Below the pieces are notes generated by a model. That model saw only the letters and a program-made list of their open reading frames with translations, was not told the DNA's origin and made no database searches. 7,450 bases of DNA, taken from assembly GCA_023433225.1 (NCBI GenBank), contig JAEZDQ010000110.1:1-7450 (forward strand), read 5' to 3'. The position numbers were made by a program, and so were the translations under genes. Origin of the DNA: Bacteroidota bacterium (GTDB taxonomy: Bacteria; Bacteroidota; Bacteroidia; Flavobacteriales; Weeksellaceae). Within the stretch, counting starts at the first letter, position 1. Each line of letters opens with the position of its first letter. This document shows positions 1 through 5,096 of the stretch, piece by piece.

Positions 1-269
1 CCGAATCCGGCCTGAAAGAGATTATCATTCCACTATACAAACCCGACGGAACACTTGGGAAATTCAAAGATGCCTCACCGGGAGAATTAGAAACTTGGTC
101 TTTGGGCAAAGTCCAATATTCCGATAAAGTAAGGTTTAACTATACGAAGGGAAGCCGGCAAAATATTACATTTGATTGGGGAGAATACGATTTTCCAAAA
201 GGGGTTTATAAAATTGATTTGTATCAAAACGGATTCAAAATCGGTCAGAAATCTTTGGAATTGAAATAA
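1..269 (+). CDS. C-terminal fragment of an unrecognised protein (5' end outside window)
   Basis: The frame is open from the left edge (first full codon at base 3) to a TAA at 267-269, giving the last 88 residues. I do not recognise the family. The fragment has alternating hydrophobic and polar residues with many aromatic and glycine residues (for example FPKGVYKIDLYQNGFKIG near the end). This pattern suggests a beta-sandwich or Ig-like C-terminal domain rather than an enzyme core. No membrane segment is visible in this part, and any signal peptide would lie outside the window. The next gene starts 76 bp downstream on the same strand, so co-transcription is possible. The short spacer has no obvious hairpin terminator. 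The coding call is well supported by the uninterrupted frame, ordinary codon use and clean stop. The function is open. Confidence 0.75.
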   Translation, partial: ESGLKEIIIPLYKPDGTLGKFKDASPGELETWSLGKVQYSDKVRFNYTKGSRQNITFDWGEYDFPKGVYKIDLYQNGFKIGQKSLELK

Positions 270-304
270 AACAGAACGTTAAAAAAATGTAAAAAATTTG
301 GTTT

Positions 305-319
305 ATGCACAGTTTTTGT
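305..319 (+). promoter_or_regulatory. Weak -24/-12-like (sigma-54-type) promoter candidate
   Basis: ATGCAC, five bases, then TTGT aligns with the sigma-54 consensus TGGCAC-N5-TTGC in the right spacing. However, only one of the two -24 guanines is kept. If real, transcription would start near base 331, about 15 nt before the ATG at 346. No convincing TAnnTTTG -7 box for the main Bacteroidota sigma factor was found in this spacer. The match could be chance in A+T-rich DNA. Confidence 0.2.
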
Positions 320-345
320 TTCTTAAAATAAAAATCAAAAAGATT

Positions 346-1116
346 ATGGAAACAAATGAAAATCAATTCACCGTCAGCACCTCTGTGTACAATCCCCAAG
401 TAAGAACACTCTTAACAATCAAAGATTTCAGCACAAGTCTGGAAACTTACCGTAACAAAGTTCAGGCTGCAACTCAAAACCTTATCGCAAATTACGAAAG
501 AGGACTTCAATATTTCTCATCCGAATCAGCACCTGAAGACATTAGAAATGGCAATGAACTGCTCAATGAAGTCCGTGTTCATGCTAACCACCTGAACCAT
601 TATTTGACGCTCGTCAAAGAAAAATCAGAAGAAAACCGGGAATTTCCTTTCAAAGGATTGTGGAAAGAATTTGAAACCCGCTTGAATATGCTGAAAGATG
701 CTTCTCAGAAATTCGAGAATTTAGGCGCAAAAAATCTTTCCGGAGAACAAATGGAACAATGGGAAAATGAGATTGCCACCTTTGAAAAAACCGCACTACC
801 CGAAATTCAACTCAACGCCCAAGGCGTAAAGCTCGTTTTGCAATTCATGGCGAAATACACTCCCGAGCAATTGGAAAAAATATCGAGAATCATCTTGGCA
901 ACCATTCCCGAAGGATCAACTTTCAGAGACGCCAAAGAGTATGAAGCCGCGTTCTTGAAATCCATGCGGGAATTCCAAAAAGAATTTGAAAAACAAGACA
1001 ATCTTTGGGATTCGATTTTGGAAATTTTAGCCGGAGGTGTACATCCCTCTCCATCCGAAAGAGTGATGCTTGAAAAATGGATTGACGGTGATGAGAAAAT
1101 ACGGGAAGATATGTAA
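346..1116 (+). CDS. Hypothetical protein, 256 residues, predicted helical and cytosolic
   Basis: I do not recognise this family. The ATG at 346 is preferred over the upstream TTG at 298. The 16 extra residues from the TTG would be a lysine- and isoleucine-rich translation of A+T-rich leader DNA, whereas the protein from METNEN onward looks normal. There is no signal peptide or membrane segment. Residues about 25-130 and 135-225 are rich in Glu, Lys, Gln and Leu with few prolines. This suggests long amphipathic helices, perhaps a helical bundle or short coiled coils (for example around 104-125 and 202-222). Trp107, Trp139, Trp221 and Trp245 are spread along the chain. No catalytic or nucleotide-binding motif is apparent. 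The TAA at 1114-1116 lies 6 bp from the stop of convergent hemH. The gene may be co-transcribed with the partial gene upstream or have its own promoter. Confidence in coding is high, and in function none. Confidence 0.85.
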   Translation: METNENQFTVSTSVYNPQVRTLLTIKDFSTSLETYRNKVQAATQNLIANYERGLQYFSSESAPEDIRNGNELLNEVRVHANHLNHYLTLVKEKSEENREFPFKGLWKEFETRLNMLKDASQKFENLGAKNLSGEQMEQWENEIATFEKTALPEIQLNAQGVKLVLQFMAKYTPEQLEKISRIILATIPEGSTFRDAKEYEAAFLKSMREFQKEFEKQDNLWDSILEILAGGVHPSPSERVMLEKWIDGDEKIREDM

Positions 1117-1122
1117 TTTCGG

Positions 1123-2112
1123 CTATTCCTTGGTTGCCCAACCTTCGACCCACTTTTGCAAAACCGCCACCCAAGGATCTGAATCATTCAGGCATGCGGC
1201 ATATGCATAGGTTTCACCGCCGTTTTCTTCGAATATTTCTTTGCCACCCATAGCAATTTCCTCCAGTGTTTCCAAACAATCGGAAACGAAGGCAGGGGCG
1301 ACTACCACCAAGTTTTTAACACCTTCCGAAGGGAAATCCCTCAGAACAAAATCGGTATAGGGTTTTATCCAAGGGTCTTTTCCCAATCTGGATTGAAACG
1401 ACACAAAAACTTTTTCTTCAGGCAAATCCAATTCCCGGCGCACAAGCTCCGTGGTTTCATAACATTGGTCACGGTAGGTTTTGATATCCAGATTTGGAAA
1501 TTTCTTTCCTTTGGCGATGGCTTTTTGGTCGTGCCGTTCCGGAATCCCATGGTAAGAAAACAGGAGTTTATCGAAATTTTCAGGCAACTGTTCCCGAATG
1601 CGGTCTGCCAAAACTTTTATATAATCAGGTCGGTTGTAAAATGAATTCAGGAAAGTCAGGTTCATGTCTTTGAAGAACTTTTTACCGACTTCTTGTGTTT
1701 TTAAAACCACGGTTTCAGTCGAACTCATGGTGTATTGCGGATAAAGTGGAATCACCAGCACATCGGTTACACCTTGGTCTTTTAGTTCCTGCAAAGCGGA
1801 TTTGATAGAAGGGTTTTGGTAACGCATGCCCAATGCGACCGGGATTTCCAGTTTTTTTTGTAGTTTTTTTTGCAACCTTTTGGAAAGGACAATCAAAGGA
1901 GAACCTTCATCCCACCAAATTTTCCGATAAGCCTCGGCCGAATCTGCCGGGCGTTTCGGTAAAATCGCGAATTCCAAAACCGCTTTCCGAATCAACCAAG
2001 GTGTATCCAAAACCAAAGGATCCATCAGAAACTCACGTAAGTATTTTTTTACATCCTGAACCTCGGTAGAATCGGGTGAACCCAAATTGATTAACAATAC
2101 TCCTTTTTTCAT
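1123..2112 (-). CDS. hemH: Ferrochelatase
   Basis: Ferrochelatase inserts Fe2+ into protoporphyrin IX to make protoheme, the last step of the protoporphyrin-dependent heme pathway. The protein has 329 residues, a normal bacterial length without extensions. It begins with the typical beta-strand KKGVLLINLGSP (residues 2-13). Next come an IWWDEGSPL segment (65-73), an IPLYPQYTMSST segment (121-132), the SYHGIPER motif with the probable catalytic His188, and the DCLETLEEI motif with Glu281, the acidic partner of that histidine in the family. SFQSRLGKDPWIKPYTD (238-254) is also characteristic. Two AAAAAAAA tracts encode the LQKKLQKK stretch (80-87). There is no transmembrane segment, so the protein is soluble or peripheral. 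It is divergent from ruvB across an 85-bp spacer and convergent with the 346-1116 gene. ATG at 2110-2112 fits the family N-terminus exactly. Confidence 0.98.
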   Translation of the reverse strand: MKKGVLLINLGSPDSTEVQDVKKYLREFLMDPLVLDTPWLIRKAVLEFAILPKRPADSAEAYRKIWWDEGSPLIVLSKRLQKKLQKKLEIPVALGMRYQNPSIKSALQELKDQGVTDVLVIPLYPQYTMSSTETVVLKTQEVGKKFFKDMNLTFLNSFYNRPDYIKVLADRIREQLPENFDKLLFSYHGIPERHDQKAIAKGKKFPNLDIKTYRDQCYETTELVRRELDLPEEKVFVSFQSRLGKDPWIKPYTDFVLRDFPSEGVKNLVVVAPAFVSDCLETLEEIAMGGKEIFEENGGETYAYAACLNDSDPWVAVLQKWVEGWATKE

Positions 2113-2137
2113 AGGGGGATTTTTGCGTACTTTGTTG

Positions 2138-2145
2138 CAAAATTA
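2138..2145 (-). promoter_or_regulatory. Candidate -7 box of the hemH promoter
   Basis: On the minus strand this reads TAATTTTG, a full match to the Bacteroidota -7 consensus TAnnTTTG. It lies 25 bp upstream of the hemH ATG, which implies a leader of about 20 nt. No good TTG -33 element is seen at the usual distance, so the call rests on the -7 box alone. On the plus strand, TACTTTG (2128-2134) in the same spacer is one base short of the same consensus and might serve ruvB. Confidence 0.4.
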
Positions 2146-2197
2146 AGGGATAAATCTTGAAAGAAAGATGATTTCCATTAGATAATCAAATATTAAG

Positions 2198-3229
2198 ATG
2201 TCAGACCTGTTAAATCCCGACCGCGAACATTTTTCAGAGGAAGAATTAAAAATAGAAGAGCAATTCCGCCCGCAAAGTTTTATGGATTTTACGGGACAAA
2301 TGCACATTTTGGAGAATCTAGAAATCTTCGTAAAAGCAGCTAAACTTCGGGGAGAAGCATTGGACCACGTTCTTTTGCACGGCCCTCCGGGGTTGGGAAA
2401 AACCACTTTGGCGCACATTATTGCCAATGAACTGGGCGTGGGGATCAAAATCACTTCCGGCCCTGTTTTGGACAAACCGGGTGATTTGGCGGGATTACTG
2501 ACCAACTTGGAAGAAAATGATGTTTTATTCATTGATGAAATCCACCGGATGTCACCCGTTATTGAGGAATACCTTTATTCCGCGATGGAGGATTACAAAA
2601 TCGACATCATGATTGAATCCGGTCCCAATGCGCGTTCCGTCCAAATCGGATTGAATCCGTTCACTTTAATTGGCGCAACGACCCGTTCAGGATTATTGAC
2701 GGCTCCGCTTCGTGCCCGATTCGGAATCAACTTCAGGTTTGAATACTACCACCAAGAACTTCTCAGCACCATCATCCAACGAAGCTCCCGCATTTTAGGC
2801 ACCGAAATCCAAGAAGAAGCGGCCATAGAAATTGCCGGAAGAAGCCGTGGCACCCCTCGGATTGCCAATGCATTGCTGCGTCGAACAAGAGATTTTGCAC
2901 AGATTAAAGGAACGGGAAAAATCGATAAAAAAATTGCGGAATTCAGTTTGTCGGCATTAAAAGTTGACCAAAATGGTTTAGATGAAATGGACAATAAAAT
3001 CTTATTAACTATCATAGAAAAATTCAAAGGAGGCCCAGTTGGAATTTCGACGATTGCGACTGCGGTTGGGGAAAACATCGGAACGCTTGAAGAGGTTTAC
3101 GAACCATATTTGATCCAAGAAGGCTATCTAATGCGCACTCCGCGAGGACGCGAAGCCACCGAAAAAGCGTACAAACATTTGGGGAAAATCAAATTGGACA
3201 GGCAGGGCGGACTGTTTGATACAAATTAA
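2198..3229 (+). CDS. ruvB: Holliday junction branch migration ATPase RuvB
   Basis: RuvB is the hexameric AAA+ motor that, with RuvA, drives branch migration of Holliday junctions before RuvC cleavage during recombinational repair. Its 343 residues match the family length. Visible motifs in order are RPQSFMDFTGQ near residues 24-34, Walker A GPPGLGKTT (62-70), Walker B VLFIDEIH (109-116) with Asp113 and Glu114, the sensor-1 region GATTRSGLLTAPLRARFG (159-176) containing the probable arginine finger Arg174, and sensor 2 GTPRIANALLRR (218-229). The C-terminal winged helix follows, with GGPVGISTIATAVGE (278-292) and RTPRGREATEKAYKHLG (313-329). ATG at 2198 gives the usual N-terminus, and no Shine-Dalgarno is evident, as is normal in this phylum. 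ruvA and ruvC are not in the window, so ruvB stands apart from them here. The gene converges on the DUF488 gene with 4 bp between stops. Confidence 0.98.
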   Translation: MSDLLNPDREHFSEEELKIEEQFRPQSFMDFTGQMHILENLEIFVKAAKLRGEALDHVLLHGPPGLGKTTLAHIIANELGVGIKITSGPVLDKPGDLAGLLTNLEENDVLFIDEIHRMSPVIEEYLYSAMEDYKIDIMIESGPNARSVQIGLNPFTLIGATTRSGLLTAPLRARFGINFRFEYYHQELLSTIIQRSSRILGTEIQEEAAIEIAGRSRGTPRIANALLRRTRDFAQIKGTGKIDKKIAEFSLSALKVDQNGLDEMDNKILLTIIEKFKGGPVGISTIATAVGENIGTLEEVYEPYLIQEGYLMRTPRGREATEKAYKHLGKIKLDRQGGLFDTN

Positions 3230-3233
3230 ATCC

Positions 3234-3776
3234 TCAATCAAATAAATTGTCATCATAATAACAAACTTCGCCGTCCACTATTCTGGCGGGTGAGGTATAT
3301 GGGTGTTCCGGTGCTTTGCCTTGCGCGAGAATGTGACGGACAGTCCATCCTTTTGCCTTTAGAAAATCTGACACCATCGAACGGTGACAACGCCACCAAA
3401 CCGCTTCCGAACACATATATGACGTATTTCGCTCCAACGCAATCCGCTCTAACGCCATGATGGCATTTTTAAATTCCCCGGTTTCCATATAATCGGCATA
3501 ACCTCTGAAGGAACTGTTCCGCCAGCGGTTGTTCTTAGAATCTTCTTTTACTTTTCTCCTTCCGCCTAAATCAACCAAGTGTACATAACCTATCGCATTT
3601 TTCGGCAACAGAATCTCCAAGTTTTCTTTGTTAAAATGCGGAAATCGCCTCGAACCCGGAAAGCTGCGTATGTCCACCAACGTTTCAATACCAAAAGAGT
3701 TTAGCATCGAGATAAATTCTTCTGATGAATGGGTCGAATGCCCGATGGTGTAAATGATTCTTTCAGTCTTGTCCAT
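3234..3776 (-). CDS. DUF488 family protein, 180 residues
   Basis: This is a complete DUF488 protein, a widespread bacterial family without an agreed function. Hallmarks visible are YTIGHSTHS (9-17), LVDIRSFPGSRRFPHFN (33-49), LVDLGGRR (67-74), SFRGYADYM (89-97) and CSEAVWWRCHRS (122-133). The last motif has the conserved Cys-x6/7-Cys-His-Arg arrangement typical of the family. The conserved His, Asp, Cys and Arg residues suggest a small enzyme or nucleotide-related protein, but this is inference. The start is the ATG at 3774-3776, because family homology begins there (MDKTERIIYTIGHS). A longer frame back to 3893 would add 39 residues that are only the shadow of the neighbouring gene. The ATG lies inside the last codons of the glycosylase gene with a 14-bp overlap (ATGGACAAGACTGA), which points to one transcript and probable translational coupling. 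The protein is soluble. Confidence 0.93.
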   Translation of the reverse strand: MDKTERIIYTIGHSTHSSEEFISMLNSFGIETLVDIRSFPGSRRFPHFNKENLEILLPKNAIGYVHLVDLGGRRKVKEDSKNNRWRNSSFRGYADYMETGEFKNAIMALERIALERNTSYMCSEAVWWRCHRSMVSDFLKAKGWTVRHILAQGKAPEHPYTSPARIVDGEVCYYDDNLFD

Positions 3777-4461
3777 GGGAAAGGGCTTGGATATATTTGT
3801 CGATATACAATTCTTTTTCTTTTGATTTGTATTGTTGTATAAAGCGCGGGTGTTCCAAAACTGTAAGTTTGCCAAACAAAGACGCTTCTGCATTTAGTTT
3901 TCGGATGAATTCCGCATTTTTCTTACCCAAAACAAAAACCTCTTGGGTGTCCAAACCCATCGCGGTGAAATTTTTTAAGGAAGAAACCATAAAATCCCGT
4001 GTCATCTCAAAGAGTTGATTGTCATCGTAATAATTCGCATTCAACCATTGTCCGTTTTGGCTTTGCCGCGTAATCGCCAAAGGAAAAGGGGAATTGATGA
4101 AAAACGCTTTGTAAAATACGTCCGCCCCGCCATACGCTTCAATCACATCATACAAAAAGACAGATGAGACTTCATGCGTGTGTGCCGATTCCATTTCGAT
4201 TCCGCAGACGTTCTTCAGGCGTTTGGTGTCGGTGAAAGGAACGCCCGTCACCCCTGCGCCTTTACGGCTGGGATTGATGCCGATGAGAAATTTACGGGGT
4301 TTCAAATCGCTGTAGTATTTTTCATAAAATGCCCGCATCACTTGCATGGTTTCTGGGTTGTCCAAATAAGGGTTCATCACTTGGAAACCCTTTGGTAAGT
4401 TTCCGGGGTAATGGAGATTTCCATTGAATTCAATCATTTTTTCGGCGAAAGTTTGAGACAT
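3763..4461 (-). CDS. SMUG2-like uracil-DNA glycosylase (DUF4918 family)
   Basis: This is a uracil-DNA glycosylase superfamily protein of 232 residues, expected to cut uracil (and perhaps related lesions) from DNA as the first step of base-excision repair in the cytoplasm. Motif 1, FLIGINPSRKGAGVTGVPFTD (58-78), corresponds to the SMUG-type GMNPGPFGMxQTGVPFG loop. Asn63 sits where SMUG enzymes have their catalytic-loop asparagine. Motif 2 is LEHPRFIQQY (202-211), with His204 at the expected catalytic position followed by the residues of the DNA-intercalation loop. FFINSPFPLAI (120-130) forms part of the uracil pocket region. From memory, this motif pair matches the SMUG2 subgroup described from Pedobacter, so activity is inferred by family rather than shown. 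ATG at 4459-4461 fits well. The gene leads a two-gene unit with the DUF488 gene and is divergent from groES. Confidence 0.88.
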   Translation of the reverse strand: MSQTFAEKMIEFNGNLHYPGNLPKGFQVMNPYLDNPETMQVMRAFYEKYYSDLKPRKFLIGINPSRKGAGVTGVPFTDTKRLKNVCGIEMESAHTHEVSSVFLYDVIEAYGGADVFYKAFFINSPFPLAITRQSQNGQWLNANYYDDNQLFEMTRDFMVSSLKNFTAMGLDTQEVFVLGKKNAEFIRKLNAEASLFGKLTVLEHPRFIQQYKSKEKELYIDKYIQALSHGQD

Positions 4462-4487
4462 AATTGTATGGAATGGTTTTAGAATCG

Positions 4488-4513
4488 CAAAAAATATACC
4501 GCTAAAAAATCAA
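4488..4513 (-). promoter_or_regulatory. Candidate promoter for the glycosylase-DUF488 unit
   Basis: On the minus strand, TTG (4511-4513) is followed after 14 bp by TATTTTTTG (4488-4496), which is one base longer than the Bacteroidota -7 consensus TAnnTTTG. The element lies about 27 bp upstream of the ATG at 4461. The spacing between the two boxes is shorter than usual, so the call is weak. Confidence 0.25.
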
Positions 4514-4555
4514 TTGTTTTTGAAGAAAGAATTACAAGCACCGAATGCGCCATGT

Positions 4556-4637
4556 TGTCAGCCTTGTGGTAATGGCAACCTCAAATGTCAGCCAAAAACT
4601 GTCAGAAAAAACCCGGATTTCCCCTTGAGACTGTCAG
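4556..4637 (+). promoter_or_regulatory. Four direct TGTCAG repeats with an embedded dyad upstream of groESL
   Basis: The hexamer TGTCAG occurs four times in the same orientation at 4556-4561, 4586-4591, 4600-4605 and 4632-4637. The first two extend to TGTCAGCC. They flank an imperfect 21-bp dyad, TTGTGGT (4564-4570), seven bases, ACCTCAA (4578-4584), matching at six of seven pairs. All sites lie 21-102 bp before the -24/-12-like element of groES. This is where activator or repressor sites would be expected for a stress-regulated chaperonin operon. No CIRCE element (TTAGCACTC-N9-GAGTGCTAA) is present. The binding protein is unknown. The hexamers might equally affect the divergent glycosylase gene. 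Confidence 0.45.
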
Positions 4638-4655
4638 AGTGAACTACTTGGTTGA

Positions 4656-4671
4656 TTGGCACGTTTTTCGA
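4656..4671 (+). promoter_or_regulatory. Sigma-54-like -24/-12 promoter of groESL
   Basis: TTGGCACG (4656-4663) is a full match to the sigma-54 -24 element (TGGCAC). At exactly the canonical spacing (12 bp from the first G of GG to the G of GC) comes TCGA (4668-4671), a half match to the -12 element TTGC. Transcription would begin near 4683, leaving a leader of about 40 nt before the groES ATG. No TAnnTTTG box was found between here and the gene. The perfect -24 half and exact spacing support the call, and the degraded -12 half weakens it. Confidence 0.45.
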
Positions 4672-4689
4672 CAATAAGTGAAAGTCAAA

Positions 4690-4701
4690 AAACAATTGTT
4701 T
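4690..4701. repeat. 12-bp perfect palindrome in the groES leader
   Basis: AAACAATTGTTT is perfectly self-complementary and ends 21 bp before the groES start codon, downstream of the predicted transcription start. A related CAATTGTTTTT occurs at 4511-4521 near the other end of the same spacer. It could be an operator or simply A+T-rich chance, because there is no loop for a stable RNA hairpin. Confidence 0.3.
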
Positions 4702-4722
4702 AACTAAAAAAACAAATTAAAT

Positions 4723-5001
4723 ATGTCAGAAATTACAATTAAACCATTGGCAGACCGCGTGGTGGTTTTACCGGCACCGGCTGAGACACAAACTGCTTCG
4801 GGAATCATCATCCCCGATACTGCAAAAGAAAAACCACAACAAGGAACGATTGTCGCTGTCGGCGGTGGTAAGGTTGATGAACCCATGACTGTAAAAGTAG
4901 GTGATAAAGTACTTTACGGTAAATATTCCGGTACCGAATTGAAATGGGAAGGAAACGATTACCTGATCATGAGAGAATCTGATATTCTGGCAATCGTTTA
5001 A
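4723..5001 (+). CDS. groES: Co-chaperonin GroES (Hsp10)
   Basis: GroES forms the heptameric lid that caps the GroEL cage and triggers folding of enclosed client proteins in the cytoplasm. The 92 residues are a normal length. The N-terminal IKPLADRVVVLP (6-17) is the classic first strand. The mobile loop (about 18-36) carries GIIIP (27-31), the hydrophobic segment that docks on GroEL apical domains. The roof loop VGGGK (46-50) and the VGDKVLYGKYSGTE strand (59-72) follow, then LIMRESDILAIV at the C-terminus. The ATG at 4723 is the family start, with an A-rich leader and no Shine-Dalgarno sequence. Two in-frame stops (TAA TAA, 4999-5004) end it. It lies 95 bp before groEL and is almost certainly in one operon with it. 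Expression is likely from the -24/-12-like element upstream, probably stress-responsive. Confidence 0.98.
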   Translation: MSEITIKPLADRVVVLPAPAETQTASGIIIPDTAKEKPQQGTIVAVGGGKVDEPMTVKVGDKVLYGKYSGTELKWEGNDYLIMRESDILAIV

Positions 5002-5030
5002 TAAGTATTCTTTCAGCATTCAGGTTTCAC

Positions 5031-5072
5031 GTTCAAAGTTACCTGAGCTGGATAATAACATAAACTTTGAAC
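5031..5072 (+). other. Inverted repeat (possible hairpin) between groES and groEL
   Basis: GTTCAAAGTT (5031-5040) and AACTTTGAAC (5063-5072) are perfect 10-bp inverted repeats separated by 22 bases. A near copy of the right arm, AACTTTAAAC (5077-5086), follows directly and could compete for the left arm with one mismatch. No U-run follows the right arm, so this is not an intrinsic terminator. In the groESL mRNA it could act in processing or in tuning groEL translation, whose ATG is only 24 bp after the main right arm. Confidence 0.5.
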
Positions 5073-5096
5073 ATTTAACTTTAAACAAATAAAGAA

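Noticed and set aside
298..345. TTG start for the 346-1116 gene
   Set aside because: The extra 16 residues come from A+T-rich leader sequence. The ATG at 346 gives an ordinary protein start and leaves room for a promoter.
1100..1132. GGAA...TTCC inverted repeat across the convergent stops as a terminator
   Set aside because: The stem is only four pairs with an 18-base loop and no T-run on either strand.
3777..3893. A 39-residue N-terminal extension of the DUF488 protein
   Set aside because: It lies wholly inside the glycosylase gene in another frame, has no family similarity, and the ATG at 3776 matches the normal DUF488 start.
4462..4722. CIRCE/HrcA operator upstream of groES
   Set aside because: No TTAGCACTC-N9-GAGTGCTAA or close variant is present in the spacer.
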